From positions 62,001 to 126,000 of the forward strand of contig NZ_JALAMO010000013.1 of the NCBI RefSeq assembly GCF_026790065.1: a stretch of DNA of 64,000 bases, written 5' to 3'. Shown piece after piece: positions 48,295 through 59,100 of this stretch. This stretch comes from Bacillus sp. N13C7 (GTDB taxonomy: Bacteria; Bacillota; Bacilli; Bacillales; Bacillaceae). The notes beneath the pieces are model-generated. The model was not told the origin of the DNA. It searched no databases and saw only the letters and a program-made list of their open reading frames with translations. Within the stretch, counting starts at the first letter, position 1, and each line of letters begins with the position of its first letter. The position numbers and the translations under genes are program-made.

Positions 48295-48594
48295 ATGAAG
48301 CGTCTCACCTTTGTGTGCAGCATTGTTTTTATTCTTTTTATTCTTTTTTATGATCTCAAAATTGGCACGATACCCATTCAGGACCTCCCTGTTTATGAAG
48401 CATCAGCAAAAACGGCCGCGCAAAAACCAGCATATCAAACAGTGAAGGTAAAGCCCGGTGACACCGTTATGTCGATTGTCGGATCAGCAGGCTCTCCGGA
48501 CGACATTGTAAAGGATTTTGAAGCGCTGAATCCAAATGTGAAAGCCAACACCATTCAAGCGGGAACAGTGTACAAATTTCCGGTCTACCCTTAA
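48295..48594 (+). CDS. yqfZ: LysM-domain membrane protein YqfZ
   Basis: The 99-residue protein has an N-terminal hydrophobic signal or anchor (about 4-19) and a single LysM domain at the C-terminus (about 49-98: YQTVKVKPGDTVMSIVGSAG and AGTVYKFPVY), so it should bind peptidoglycan. In my memory of strain 168, yqgA lies before it; it is missing here. ATG follows GGGAGGAAAAGCG. Confidence 0.85.
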   Translation: MKRLTFVCSIVFILFILFYDLKIGTIPIQDLPVYEASAKTAAQKPAYQTVKVKPGDTVMSIVGSAGSPDDIVKDFEALNPNVKANTIQAGTVYKFPVYP

Positions 48595-48721
48595 TTAACG
48601 TTAATTTCTTGTCAGTTCGGCGAAGACACTGTTACAATGTAATTTGTAAAATAAATTCACATAAACCATACTAGAATTGTTATATCTAGCAGCGGCAACT
48701 ACAATTAAGGAGCGATTGCAA

Positions 48722-49849
48722 GTGAGTGAAATCACACATCGTACAAAAACGCGTCCCGTCAAAGTGGGACCTTTAACAATAGGCGGCAACAATGAAGTTG
48801 TCATCCAAAGCATGACGACAACAAAAACACATGATGTAGAAGCAACGGTTGCGGAAATTAACCGTTTGGCTGAAGCCGGATGCCAAATCGTCCGGGTAGC
48901 ATGTCCGGATGAACGGGCGGCAAACGCCATTGCGGATATTAAAAAGCGGATTTCCATCCCGCTCGTTGTTGACATACATTTCGATTATAAGCTTGCGTTA
49001 AAAGCCATTGAAGGCGGAGCAGATAAAATCCGAATCAACCCCGGCAACATCGGCCGCCGTGAAAAAGTGGAAGCGGTCGTTAAAGCGGCAAAGGAAAAAG
49101 GAATTCCGATCAGAATCGGGGTAAACGCTGGTTCGCTTGAAAAACGGATATTAGAAAAATACGGTTATCCGACAGCCGATGGAATGGTAGAAAGCGCACT
49201 TCATCATATTAAAATCCTTGAAGATCTTGATTTTCACGATATTATTGTCAGCATGAAGGCATCTGACGTCAACCTTGCGATCGAGGCTTATGAAAAAGCA
49301 GCGAAAGCTTTTGACTACCCGCTGCACCTCGGAATCACCGAGTCAGGAACGCTGTTTGCCGGCACAGTAAAGAGCGCAGCTGGACTCGGTGCAATTTTAA
49401 GCAAGGGAATCGGAAACACTATGCGTATTTCATTGAGCGCAGATCCAGTGGAAGAGGTAAAAGTAGCAAGGGAGCTTCTGAAATCGTTCGGCTTAGCCTC
49501 CAATGCTGCCACACTTATCTCCTGTCCGACTTGCGGCCGAATAGAGATTGATTTGATCAGCATCGCCAATGAAGTGGAAGAATATATTTCTAAGATAAAG
49601 GCACCGATTAAAGTTGCTGTTCTCGGCTGTGCCGTAAATGGACCTGGTGAAGCAAGAGAAGCTGATATCGGCATCGCCGGAGCTCGCGGCGAAGGGCTCC
49701 TGTTCCGGAAAGGGAAAATTGTCCGTAAGGTTCCTGAGGAAACAATGGTAGAGGAACTCAAGAAAGAAATCGACATTCTTGCTGAGGAACATTATGCAAA
49801 GCTTGAAGCTGAAAAAGCAAAATTAAAAGAAGAGACACAAAAAGCTTGA
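48722..49849 (+). CDS. ispG: HMBPP synthase IspG (GcpE)
   Basis: The 375-residue 4Fe-4S enzyme reduces methylerythritol cyclodiphosphate to HMBPP in the MEP isoprenoid pathway. Cluster cysteines are in [11 protein letters not shown] and [11 protein letters not shown]. The N-terminal TIM barrel holds [11 protein letters not shown] and [11 protein letters not shown] start after AAGGAGCGATTGCAA; an in-frame TTG upstream is unlikely. Confidence 0.95.
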   Translation: MSEITHRTKTRPVKVGPLTIGGNNEVVIQSMTTTKTHDVEATVAEINRLAEAGCQIVRVACPDERAANAIADIKKRISIPLVVDIHFDYKLALKAIEGGADKIRINPGNIGRREKVEAVVKAAKEKGIPIRIGVNAGSLEKRILEKYGYPTADGMVESALHHIKILEDLDFHDIIVSMKASDVNLAIEAYEKAAKAFDYPLHLGITESGTLFAGTVKSAAGLGAILSKGIGNTMRISLSADPVEEVKVARELLKSFGLASNAATLISCPTCGRIEIDLISIANEVEEYISKIKAPIKVAVLGCAVNGPGEAREADIGIAGARGEGLLFRKGKIVRKVPEETMVEELKKEIDILAEEHYAKLEAEKAKLKEETQKA

Positions 49850-49871
49850 CGGGAACCCGTCAAGCTTTTTT
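49839..49871. terminator. Bidirectional terminator, ispG/yqfX
   Basis: AAAAAGCTTGACGGG and CCCGTCAAGCTTTTTT form a stem that overlaps the ispG stop codon. Confidence 0.88.
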
Positions 49872-49874
49872 GTG

Positions 49875-50264
49875 TTAGAAAAATGGAATAATAAATATTC
49901 CAAGCACTAATGAGACGACACCGATACCCATCGCCCAAGCTCCAAGCCCCTGGGCGCCTCTTCTTCTTGCGATATAGCCGACAATAATACCGGCAGCTCC
50001 CAATAAAACAGGCAGTACAAACAATGAGATAATGGACAAGGCTAAAGCAATGTAGCCTATTCCCCGTCCTTCATTGACATTGCCGCCACTGCGATCATTA
50101 TCTCGGTCATTGGTGCGGTCAGCAGCACGGTAAGGTTCCGCGATTTCAGCAGCCGTTTCCTCAAAAAAACCATCATTGTCACGGGTAATATTTGTTCCTT
50201 CAGAACCATGATCTACATAGTAACTGTTGTTGTCACGTTTTTCGTAATCGTTTGCCACCTTCAA
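49875..50264 (-). CDS. yqfX: DUF4190-type membrane protein YqfX
   Basis: A 129-residue protein. The first 68 residues are acidic and Asn/Asp-rich (EGTNITRDNDGFFEETAAEI), low complexity; two C-terminal helices (about 70-100 and 107-129) carry the DUF4190-like YIALALSIISLFVLPVLLG and GLGAWAMGIGVVSLVLGIF. The soluble part likely faces the cytoplasm. Function unknown. Confidence 0.82.
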   Translation of the reverse strand: MKVANDYEKRDNNSYYVDHGSEGTNITRDNDGFFEETAAEIAEPYRAADRTNDRDNDRSGGNVNEGRGIGYIALALSIISLFVLPVLLGAAGIIVGYIARRRGAQGLGAWAMGIGVVSLVLGIFIIPFF

Positions 50265-50397
50265 TTCCCCCTTCTGTTTTTATTAAAGGAGCTTTTATAG
50301 TTTGATCTATTTTGGCTGATTCATGTTTGCTAAACTTTTCTGTTAATGTTAATTGTTTATGTTACACTTGAAGGGATGAAACTGAAGGAGTGTGGGC

Positions 50398-50979
50398 ATG
50401 TTACGCTTAGGAATAGATATTGACGGCACAATCACGGCTCAGGATACATTCGTCCCTTATTTGAACCGCTCGTTTAATCTATCCATTTCATTAAACGATA
50501 TGACGGATTATGATTTGACAAAGCTGTTACACATTACACAGGAAGAATTTTGGGATTGGATGAATCAAAATGAAGCAATCATATATAAGGAAGCATTGCT
50601 TGCGCAGCACGCAAAACAGTCACTTGACCTCCTCAAAGAGGAGCACAAGCTTATTTATATTACAGCGAGACGGACTCATTTAACTGATATTACCTATGAA
50701 TGGTTTGACAAACAAAACATTCATTACGACCACATCGAACTTGTTGGCGGTCATCATAAAGTTGATGCAGTCAAAAATCATAACATTGATTTGTTTTTTG
50801 AGGATCATCATGGGAACGCAATGATGATTGCCAAAGAAGCAGGTATACCAGTAATTTTATTCAATTCCCCTTATAACCAGCTTCCGATTGATTCAAATAT
50901 CATTAGAGTCAATAACTGGCTTGAAGCCGTTCAATGGATTAATCAAAACAAACATCAATTCATGCGTGTCAATAACTAA
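50398..50979 (+). CDS. yqfW: HAD-type putative nucleotidase YqfW
   Basis: The 193-residue protein has the haloacid dehalogenase motif I LGIDIDGTITAQ (nucleophile Asp and following Asp), motif II IYITARRT, and DLFFEDHHGNA as acidic motif. It resembles the 5'-nucleotidase (NagD-like/deoxyribonucleotidase) group of Bacilli. ATG lies seven bases after AAGGAG. Confidence 0.85.
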   Translation: MLRLGIDIDGTITAQDTFVPYLNRSFNLSISLNDMTDYDLTKLLHITQEEFWDWMNQNEAIIYKEALLAQHAKQSLDLLKEEHKLIYITARRTHLTDITYEWFDKQNIHYDHIELVGGHHKVDAVKNHNIDLFFEDHHGNAMMIAKEAGIPVILFNSPYNQLPIDSNIIRVNNWLEAVQWINQNKHQFMRVNN

Positions 50980-51011
50980 AAAAAGGAGCCTAAATCGAGC
51001 TCCTTTTTTTT
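50977..51011. terminator. Bidirectional terminator, yqfW/zur
   Basis: AAAAAAAGGAGC and GCTCCTTTTTTTT arms between converging genes. Confidence 0.87.
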
Positions 51012-51022
51012 CATATGCGCAA

Positions 51023-51460
51023 TTATGCAGTAGTGTTTTCCTGGTTTTCCGCCGTACAATCAGGGCATGTCCCGTAAATCTCGAATTTATGCCCGCTGAT
51101 TTGATAGCCATCCAAATCATCACAAAGTTTGTCCATCGGACATGATTCAATCTCTTTTGTTTTGCCGCAGGCAAGACAAATAAAGTGATGGTGATGATGA
51201 GTAAAGGAACACTTAAACCGGAAGAGCTTTTCACCGGACAGCTCAGTTGTTTCCAAAATACCAAGTTCTTCATATAAAGAAAGGTTTCTGTAGATTGTGT
51301 CAAAGCTTAAACCGGGATAATCATCATTTAATGCAGACAGTACGTTTTTAGCAGTAAGATACCTGTCTGAATCAGCAAATAACTGCAGCATATCTTCCCG
51401 TTTATTTGTATATTTATATCCGTTTTCTTTCAGTAGGTTCAACGCTTCTTGTACGTTCAT
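51023..51460 (-). CDS. zur: Zinc uptake repressor Zur
   Basis: A 145-residue Fur-family regulator. The N-terminal winged helix includes [21 protein letters not shown] recognition ([18 protein letters not shown]). The metal region has [20 protein letters not shown] and a terminal TCPDC, giving two CxxC pairs for the structural zinc and His residues for sensing. It represses zinc uptake genes, none in this window. Confidence 0.94.
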   Translation of the reverse strand: MNVQEALNLLKENGYKYTNKREDMLQLFADSDRYLTAKNVLSALNDDYPGLSFDTIYRNLSLYEELGILETTELSGEKLFRFKCSFTHHHHHFICLACGKTKEIESCPMDKLCDDLDGYQISGHKFEIYGTCPDCTAENQENTTA

Positions 51461-51594
51461 GAAGGGTCCCCCTTTTCGCTTTGCTTAAGAACGTATCACA
51501 TGTATGAAAAAGAAAATGGCAGCTGTTGACCAGCAAGCCATTCTCTTTACCAGATAAAATTATACCCATAAAATGAATAAAAGTAAATGAAAGC

Positions 51595-52503
<909 letters not shown>

Positions 52504-52591
52504 TTAAATACATTATAAATCTATTTTACCATTAAACGCTGACACATTTTACTGATTTGCCCATACATTAAGTCTGGAGGTGGAATGGTCG

Positions 52592-52846
52592 ATGATTTTA
52601 TTTCAAAGAATTATATTGCAGCGCCTTAATCAGGCTACCGCTGACGATTTGCTGAAGTACTCAAAACAATATGGAATCAGCCTAACAAGACAGCAGGCCG
52701 TTGAAGTGGCAAACCTGTTATATGGAAAAAATGTGAACATCTTTAATGAGAGTGAACGAATGCGGCTGCTGAAACAAGTAGAGGCAATTACATCGAAAGA
52801 AACAGCTCAAACTGTTAATGAACTATTCAAACAATTCACAAGCTAA
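52592..52846 (+). CDS. yqfT: DUF2624-type helical protein YqfT
   Basis: An 84-residue all-helical soluble protein (MILFQRIILQRLNQATADDL, QAVEVANLLYGKNVNIFNES). The ATG ten bases after GGAGG is preferred; a GTG four codons earlier touches the site. Function unknown. It converges on nfo with a bidirectional terminator between. Confidence 0.8.
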   Translation: MILFQRIILQRLNQATADDLLKYSKQYGISLTRQQAVEVANLLYGKNVNIFNESERMRLLKQVEAITSKETAQTVNELFKQFTS

Positions 52847-52874
52847 AAAATGGGGGATGGCTCCCCCATTTTTT
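52844..52874. terminator. Bidirectional terminator, yqfT/nfo
   Basis: AAAAAATGGGGGA and CCCCCATTTTTT arms; the stem overlaps both gene ends. Confidence 0.87.
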
Positions 52875-53766
52875 ATTGCTGTAAAATCTTTTCGAGCAAT
52901 GTGTCATCAAATTGTTTTTCTTTCAGCATTTCAATCTCAAAACGGTATGGCGGTTTTTTATTCTTTTTATCTTCACCGACATACGGCGTTTCGAGGATTT
53001 TTGGAATGTCTTTTAACTGCTCATGGTGAACAACATATTGCAAAGCATCAAATCCGATTTCACCAAAGCCGATGTTTTCATGGCGGTCTTTTCTCGCGCC
53101 TTTGACATTTTTGCTGTCGTTAATATGAAGCACTTTAATACGATCAATGCCGATGATTTTATCAAACTCATTCAGCACTCCGTCAAAGTCTTCTGCAATC
53201 TGATATCCTGCATCATGTGTATGGCAAGTGTCAAAGCATACTGACAGATGCTCATTGTGGGTAACGCCATCGATAATCTGCGCGAGCTCCTCAAAGCTTC
53301 TGCCGCATTCAGATCCTTTTCCTGCCATTGTTTCTAATGCAATTTGGACATTTTGATTCGGATCGATTACTTCATTTAAGCCCTCAATAATTTTTTTGAT
53401 GCCTGCTTCAGCTCCCGCTCCTACATGAGCACCCGGGTGAAGGACAATTTGCTTTGCTCCGATAGCAGCTGTCCGTTCAATTTCAGAACGAAGGAAATCG
53501 ACACCAAGCTCAAAAGTGGACGGATTGGTCGTGTTGCCAATATTAATTATATAAGGGGCGTGTACGATAATCTCGTCAATGCCGTTTTCCTGCATGTGTG
53601 CCCGGCCAGCTTCTATATTCAAGTCTTCAATTTTCTTTCGGCGCGTATTTTGCGGTGCGCCTGTATAGATCATAAACGTGTTCGCCCCATAAGAAACTGC
53701 TTCCTGGCTTGCGGCCAAAAGCATATGTTTGCCGCTCATAGAGACGTGTGAACCTATTCTCAACAA
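52873..53766 (-). CDS. nfo: Endonuclease IV (Nfo)
   Basis: The 297-residue AP endonuclease repairs abasic sites, notably in germinating spores. AP2Ec signatures: [47 protein letters not shown] and LHINDSKN, together supplying the three-zinc site. The start is one of three consecutive TTG codons after AGGGGAAT; the middle one gives the usual length. Confidence 0.94.
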   Translation of the reverse strand: MLRIGSHVSMSGKHMLLAASQEAVSYGANTFMIYTGAPQNTRRKKIEDLNIEAGRAHMQENGIDEIIVHAPYIINIGNTTNPSTFELGVDFLRSEIERTAAIGAKQIVLHPGAHVGAGAEAGIKKIIEGLNEVIDPNQNVQIALETMAGKGSECGRSFEELAQIIDGVTHNEHLSVCFDTCHTHDAGYQIAEDFDGVLNEFDKIIGIDRIKVLHINDSKNVKGARKDRHENIGFGEIGFDALQYVVHHEQLKDIPKILETPYVGEDKKNKKPPYRFEIEMLKEKQFDDTLLEKILQQ

Positions 53767-53775
53767 CAAATTCCC

Positions 53776-55092
53776 CTACTTTCTTTTTTTAGACTGGTTT
53801 CTTCTCTGTTTTTTCTTGATTTTCTCCATCTCGTAGCTCATTTTCTTTTTATATCCAGGCTTAACCTTCTTCGGCTTTTTCACTAGACGATGCGCAATTT
53901 CATCCGCTTCGTTCGGCGTTTTTTTACGCTTTTTGCGGCGCTGGCGGTCATCGCCTTTTTTCCATTCGCCCTTTTCAAGCTCTAAGTAATCAAATTCGAT
54001 GCCCATTTTCTCAAGTCTGGCTAATGCATCCTCATCAGAAAGCTCATAAATGGTCATCGCTTGTCCTGATGAACCGGCGCGAGCCGTTCTGCCCACACGG
54101 TGAACATAGAAATCAAGGTCATCTGGCAGCTCATAGTTGATAACATGGCTGACACCTTTGATATCAATGCCTCTTGCAGCAAGGTCAGTTGCAATGACAT
54201 AAGTAAATTCCAAATCATTGATTTGCTTCATGACTTTCTTCCGCTCACGAGGCGTTAATCCGCCGTGCAGCAGCCCGATTTTCAGACCTTTTCCAGTTAA
54301 ATATTGAGCGATATGGTCAGCAGTGTTTTTCGTATTGGCAAACACAATGCCCAAGTATGGATTCAGATGAGACATGATGTCAAAAAGGAGCTTTTCCTTG
54401 TCACGATGTTTCGAAGGAATAAGGATATGCTCGATTTTCGCAGCAGTCACCTGTTTTGGCTCTACATGGGCGTATTTCGGGTTTTCCATGTATTTTTTCA
54501 AAAATGGTTTCAGCTTTTCCGGAATCGTCGCTGAGAACACAAGCATTTGCAGATCCTCAGGCATGCGGGAACCAATGTAATCTACATCAGCCAAGAATCC
54601 CATATCCAGCATTAAATCCGCTTCATCAATGACGAGAGATTCTGCTTTATGAACACTTAACGCCTGTTCTTTGATTAAATCAGCAATACGTCCGGGTGTA
54701 CCGACAACAAGATGCGGCTGTGTTTTCAGTTTATCAATCGATTTTTGTTTATCCGTGCCTCCGATAAAACATTTCGAGCGAATCTGGCCGCCTTCTTCAC
54801 CCTGTGTGATTTTAAGCGCTTCCTGGTGAATCTGGTTGGCAAGCTCTCTCGTCGGGGCCGTAATCACAACCTGTACGACATCCTTAGCAGGATCGATTTT
54901 GTTTATCAAAGGCAGTAAATAAGCGTGAGTCTTTCCGGTTCCCGTCTGAGACTGGCCGATGACGCTTTCTTTTTTTAATACTGCAGGAATCAGCCTTTTC
55001 TGGATATCAGTCGGTTCGTAAAAACCAAGGCGGTGTACTGCATCTATAATAAACGGTTTCAATTCATAAAGTTCAAATTTTGTTTCTTTCAT
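53776..55092 (-). CDS. cshB: DEAD-box RNA helicase CshB
   Basis: The 438-residue helicase has the Q motif (FYEPTDIQKRLIP), GQSQTGTGKTHAYLLP Walker A, PTRELANQ, GTPGRI, DEAD (VIDEADLML), SAT and the C-terminal domain motifs ATDLAARGIDI and HRVGRTARAG. A Lys/Arg-rich tail of about 60 residues binds RNA. It is cold- and ribosome-related in B. subtilis. ATG follows AAGGAGCTGGGAAAA. Nine bases separate it from nfo. Confidence 0.94.
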   Translation of the reverse strand: MKETKFELYELKPFIIDAVHRLGFYEPTDIQKRLIPAVLKKESVIGQSQTGTGKTHAYLLPLINKIDPAKDVVQVVITAPTRELANQIHQEALKITQGEEGGQIRSKCFIGGTDKQKSIDKLKTQPHLVVGTPGRIADLIKEQALSVHKAESLVIDEADLMLDMGFLADVDYIGSRMPEDLQMLVFSATIPEKLKPFLKKYMENPKYAHVEPKQVTAAKIEHILIPSKHRDKEKLLFDIMSHLNPYLGIVFANTKNTADHIAQYLTGKGLKIGLLHGGLTPRERKKVMKQINDLEFTYVIATDLAARGIDIKGVSHVINYELPDDLDFYVHRVGRTARAGSSGQAMTIYELSDEDALARLEKMGIEFDYLELEKGEWKKGDDRQRRKKRKKTPNEADEIAHRLVKKPKKVKPGYKKKMSYEMEKIKKKQRRNQSKKRK

Positions 55093-55260
55093 TTTTCCCA
55101 GCTCCTTAAAGCGGCACATTATGTGTCCATCATCACATTATACCCGATTTTGCTTAAAAACACCACGTTTGGAAGGCGTTTGTTTTATTCAGTTATGTAA
55201 AGCAAATACCGCAGCCCATGCATATTCTAATAGCAGAGAGAGCTGAAAGGAGGTACAAGT

Positions 55261-55992
55261 ATGTTTTCACCGCAGCAGCCGATGAGAAATTATCCGCAGC
55301 CCGGACCGCCCCGCCCCATGCCAAACCAGCAAATGATGGGCAGAAGACCGCCTGCTATGCAAAGACCTGCATTTGGGCCGCAGCAGCAAGGCTTTCAGCA
55401 ATCCGGACAGTTTCTTCCTCAAGCAGCAAATGCCGGAGCAAGAAATGGTGCGGGCGGAGGCTTAAAAGGAATGCTGTCAAAATTCTTACCGGGCGGAGGA
55501 GGCGCTGGAAGCGCCGGCGTTCCAGGAGCAGGTGCAGCAGCGAGCGGAGGGTCAGGTCTGCAAGGTATTCAAAGTATCGCGAATCCTGCCTCTTTATCCA
55601 GTATGCTTGGGAATGTGCAAAAAGTTCTCGGCATGGCGCAGCAAGTCACCCCAATGATCCAGCAGTACGGTCCGTTAGTCCGCAATCTGCCGGCAATGAT
55701 GAAGCTGTACAGCCAATTAAGTAAAAGTGATGATACAGAGAGCAATGATGAAAATGAAAACGAAAAACAAACAGATTTAAAAGAAACCTCTGAAACAGAG
55801 ACCGAGACTGAAGCAAAAACCTCAGATCCAAACAAAAATTCAAAATCAAAAAGTTCTTCTCCAGCCAAGAAATCAAAAACATCTGACAGTAAAAAACAAA
55901 AATCAAAACCATCTGCCCCAAAGAAAAATGAAGCTGTCTCTCCTGCTTCGAAAAGAACATCAGGCAGATCAAAACCAAGATTATATATTTAA
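55261..55992 (+). CDS. yqfQ: Low-complexity YqfQ/VrrA-like protein
   Basis: A 243-residue protein in three parts: Pro/Gln/Met-rich (1-65), a central Gly-rich to helical stretch (about 66-160, GGGLKGMLSKFLPGGGGAGS, VQKVLGMAQQVTPMIQQYGP) and a Ser/Lys/Glu-rich disordered tail. It matches YqfQ of Bacillus; the related VrrA is known for variable repeats. Function unknown. AAAGGAGGTACAAGT precedes the ATG. ispH follows. Confidence 0.82.
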   Translation: MFSPQQPMRNYPQPGPPRPMPNQQMMGRRPPAMQRPAFGPQQQGFQQSGQFLPQAANAGARNGAGGGLKGMLSKFLPGGGGAGSAGVPGAGAAASGGSGLQGIQSIANPASLSSMLGNVQKVLGMAQQVTPMIQQYGPLVRNLPAMMKLYSQLSKSDDTESNDENENEKQTDLKETSETETETEAKTSDPNKNSKSKSSSPAKKSKTSDSKKQKSKPSAPKKNEAVSPASKRTSGRSKPRLYI

Positions 55993-56114
55993 CATTCTTT
56001 GATATCTGAAGTGAGATTGGCTATAATGAGATCAGAAGAATGCAAGAATAGAGCCGTTTGATTACGGCTTTTTATATTGCCTTTACTCACTTCAGTATTG
56101 GAGGACAAGCAAAA

Positions 56115-57059
56115 ATGAACGTAATTAAAATTTCACCGCGCGGCTATTGCTATGGCGTTGTAGATGCTATGGTTATTGCCAAGAACGCGTCACTGGATAA
56201 AAGCTTACCAAGACCTATCTATATACTCGGGATGATTGTTCATAATAAACACGTCACTGATGCATTTGAGGAGGAAGGAATCTTTACCTTGGACGGCGCT
56301 AACCGTCTGGACATCTTGAAGCAGGTTGAAAAAGGTACTGTCATTTTCACTGCGCACGGTGTTTCTCCCGAAGTCAGAAGAATCGCTGAAGAAAAAGGAT
56401 TAGTCGCAATTGATGCTACATGTCCGGATGTAACAAAAACTCATAATTTAATTCTTGAGATGAAAGAAAAAGGATATCACGTGATCTATATCGGCAAAAA
56501 AGGGCATCCGGAGCCAGAAGGAGCCGTTGGCGTAGCCCCTGAGATCGTTCACTTAGTTGAAACAGAAGAAGATGTGAAAAACCTTGATATCCAAGCAGAG
56601 AAATTGATTGTGACGAATCAAACAACGATGTCTCAATGGGATGTTCACGACATCATGGAGCTTGTAAAAGAGAAATATCCTCATGTCGAATATCACCAGG
56701 AGATTTGCCTCGCTACTCAAGTGCGGCAGGAAGCTGTATCAGAACAGGCGAAAAAAGCAGACTTAACGATCGTTGTCGGTGACCCGAAAAGCAACAATTC
56801 CAATCGGCTCGCGCAAGTGTCTGAGGAAATAGCTGGCACAAAAGCATATCGAATCGGCGACCTAAGCGAATTAAAACTCGAGTGGCTGAAAGGTGTTCAT
56901 ACCGTTGCCGTTACTGCCGGGGCTTCAACACCAACGCCGATCACAAAAGAAGTCATTCGCTTTTTGGAGCAATATGATCATGAAGATCCATCAACTTGGA
57001 CAACTGAACACAATGTTCCGCTCAAAAAAATACTACCGAAAGTAAAAGCAAAAAACTGA
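56115..57059 (+). CDS. ispH: HMBPP reductase IspH (LytB)
   Basis: The 314-residue 4Fe-4S reductase makes IPP and DMAPP in the last MEP step. Conserved Cys occur in SPRGYCYGV (Cys11 region), [11 protein letters not shown] and [10 protein letters not shown]; the catalytic loop TNQTTMS and [11 protein letters not shown] are present. ATG follows GGAGGACAAGCAAAA; a longer in-frame start upstream is unsupported. Confidence 0.95.
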   Translation: MNVIKISPRGYCYGVVDAMVIAKNASLDKSLPRPIYILGMIVHNKHVTDAFEEEGIFTLDGANRLDILKQVEKGTVIFTAHGVSPEVRRIAEEKGLVAIDATCPDVTKTHNLILEMKEKGYHVIYIGKKGHPEPEGAVGVAPEIVHLVETEEDVKNLDIQAEKLIVTNQTTMSQWDVHDIMELVKEKYPHVEYHQEICLATQVRQEAVSEQAKKADLTIVVGDPKSNNSNRLAQVSEEIAGTKAYRIGDLSELKLEWLKGVHTVAVTAGASTPTPITKEVIRFLEQYDHEDPSTWTTEHNVPLKKILPKVKAKN

Positions 57060-57082
57060 GGCTTTAAAGCCTCAGTTTTTTT
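57051..57082. terminator. Bidirectional terminator, ispH/yqfO
   Basis: AAAAACTGAGGCTTTAAAGCCTCAGTTTTTTT is an almost perfect palindrome overlapping the ends of both genes. Confidence 0.88.
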
Positions 57083-58202
57083 ATAGAAATGTAAATGGAT
57101 TTGTATCTGTCTCAGAAATAAAGATATTCACGTCCAGCTTTTTCTCTTTGCACAATGCCGTCAGTTTTCCCGTGACGCCTTTTTTCATGATTTTTTCCGC
57201 ATAATGGCCCGGGTCGACAACATTCAGGCCAAGCATCATTGCATCATGGGCCACATGGAAGTATAAATCTCCTGTAACATAAACATCAGCACCCTTTCGT
57301 TTCGCATGATGAATATACTTGTTTCCGTCTCCGCCAAGAACAGCTACTTTCTTCACTATGCTGTCAGCCTCACCTACCATTCTGACGCCATTTACTTCAA
57401 GCTTGTCTTTCACAAACAAAGCAAATTCCTTAAGCGTCATCTCCGTTTGAAGTGTTCCGACACGGCCAAGCCCTTTTTCGGCAGGAGCCTGCTCGACAGG
57501 ATAGATGTCGTAAGCGACTTCTTCATAGGGGTGGCTTTTTATCATCGCATTGATAACAGCTTTTTCGATGCTTTTAGGAAACACAGTCTCAAGCCGTACT
57601 TCATGAACAAGCTCAAGCTCCCCTACTTCACCGATAAAAGGCTTTGCGCCGTCCAATGGCTTAAAGCTGCCGATTCCTTCAGATGAAAACGCACAATGGC
57701 TGTATTCGCCAATATGGCCGGCTCCCGCATTTCCGAGTGCCGCTCTGACCTGTTCTTCATATTCCTTCGGCACGTATACGGCCAGTTTTTTCAGAGGATC
57801 AGTATAAGTAGGCGCCAGCACTTCCGTCTCACTCAGCTCTAATGCTTCAGCGAGCAAATCATTCACGCCGCCGTCCGCAACGTCTAAGTTTGTATGAGCT
57901 GCATAAACAGCGATATCGTGCTTCAAACACTTTTCAATTAACCTTCCGGCAGGCTGATCCGTTGAGATATGCTTTAACGGCCTGAAAATAGGAGGATGGT
58001 GTGCAATAATCAAATCTACCTCTTTTTCAATTGCTTCATCGATAACACTCTCCAACACATCAAGTGTTACCATCACATTTTTAATCGGTTTATTTAAGGT
58101 GCCGATTTGCAGGCCTATTTTATCGCCTTCGACGGCATAGGCTTTCGGGGAAAATTGTTCAAACAGCTGGATGATCTGCTGCCCATTGACTGTTTTAGCC
58201 AT
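57081..58202 (-). CDS. yqfO: NIF3-family protein YqfO
   Basis: A 373-residue NIF3-type protein with metal-binding LIIAHHPPIF and AAHTNLDVADGG in the N-terminal half, a middle PII-like CutA insert (about 130-230, KLAVYVPKEYEEQVRAAL), and the C-terminal DVYVTGDLYFHVAHDA block. It starts within the end of trmK with an 8-base overlap. NIF3 proteins may act as metal or nucleotide-dependent enzymes; GTP cyclohydrolase-type activity is not shown. Confidence 0.88.
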   Translation of the reverse strand: MAKTVNGQQIIQLFEQFSPKAYAVEGDKIGLQIGTLNKPIKNVMVTLDVLESVIDEAIEKEVDLIIAHHPPIFRPLKHISTDQPAGRLIEKCLKHDIAVYAAHTNLDVADGGVNDLLAEALELSETEVLAPTYTDPLKKLAVYVPKEYEEQVRAALGNAGAGHIGEYSHCAFSSEGIGSFKPLDGAKPFIGEVGELELVHEVRLETVFPKSIEKAVINAMIKSHPYEEVAYDIYPVEQAPAEKGLGRVGTLQTEMTLKEFALFVKDKLEVNGVRMVGEADSIVKKVAVLGGDGNKYIHHAKRKGADVYVTGDLYFHVAHDAMMLGLNVVDPGHYAEKIMKKGVTGKLTALCKEKKLDVNIFISETDTNPFTFL

Positions 58203-58911
58203 GATCGATAACCTCCTTCAGCAGCTCCATTCGGTCGGCGAGCTCCTTTAATTTTTGTTGATTTTGTTCTGTACTTGCCGCACGGCTGATCTGTTCATAA
58301 ATGCTTTGTGTGTGCCGAAGCTCTTGTGTCCACTTTTTCAAGAATACAGCATTCTTTTCTTTTGCCAGGAAAGGGCCGACAAGCATTCCGGCTGATAAAG
58401 AAATGGCGGCATACGCTGCATCTCTGTCTCCCTCTTCGGCGACAAGCACCTCATAGCACTTTCCGTCCTCTTCAAGGATCACCTCATCTATCAGCGCATA
58501 CCCTTCTTTATATAGCCACTCTCTAATATGAATAGCATGAATATTAGGCTGTAAAATAAGCCGTTCCTTCCCTGTTAATTTGTCTTTACCCGCTTCTAAA
58601 ATCTGAGCGATCAAGGATCCGCCCATTCCCGCAATCGTAATTGCATCGGCTTCACCTTTTTTAATGACTTCCAGGCCATCTCCCTGCCTTACAGATATGC
58701 GCGAGTTTAAGGCTAATTTTTCAACCTGCCGCTTGGCAGACAAAAACGGGCCGTCTGTTATTTCTCCGGCAATGGCTCCGCTGGCTTTATGATTCAGTAC
58801 CGCATAACAAGGAAGGTAAGCGTGGTCGGACCCGATATCGGCCATCACCGCTCCATTCGGTATGTACTCCGCTACTGTTTGCAATCGTTTTGATAATTTT
58901 AATTCGTTCAC
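58195..58911 (-). CDS. trmK: tRNA m1A22 methyltransferase TrmK
   Basis: The 238-residue AdoMet methyltransferase modifies N1 of adenine 22 in some tRNAs. Motif I is VMADIGSDHAYLP, with IAGMGGSLIAQIL as motif IV-like region and a helical C-terminal part (about 165-238) that binds tRNA. Overlaps yqfO by 8 bases. Confidence 0.92.
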   Translation of the reverse strand: MNELKLSKRLQTVAEYIPNGAVMADIGSDHAYLPCYAVLNHKASGAIAGEITDGPFLSAKRQVEKLALNSRISVRQGDGLEVIKKGEADAITIAGMGGSLIAQILEAGKDKLTGKERLILQPNIHAIHIREWLYKEGYALIDEVILEEDGKCYEVLVAEEGDRDAAYAAISLSAGMLVGPFLAKEKNAVFLKKWTQELRHTQSIYEQISRAASTEQNQQKLKELADRMELLKEVIDHG

Positions 58912-59032
58912 TTGTCATCACAACTTTTCTCAATCATTTTTTCCCTATCTATCATATAAAAAAACAGCCCGGAATCCAAGCTGAGTGAATGAATTTCAGT
59001 TTATTTCTTATAAAGCGGCTCTACACGAGGCA

Positions 59033-59070
59033 GACAAAAATAAAAGGCTGTCGAGAACATCTCGGCCGCC
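59033..59070 (-). terminator. Probable terminator after cccA
   Basis: GGCGGCCGAGA / TCTCGACAGCC with two mismatches, followed by TTTTATTTTT on the minus strand. Confidence 0.65.
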
Positions 59071-59100
59071 TGAGAACGCATAAGGAGAAAGATAGATCTT

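Noticed and set aside
55218..55724. 168-codon open frame overlapping yqfQ in another frame
   Set aside because: It is Arg/Ser-rich because of the GC-rich repeats of yqfQ, has no own ribosome site, and the YqfQ frame is the one with the AAAGGAGG site and known homologue.
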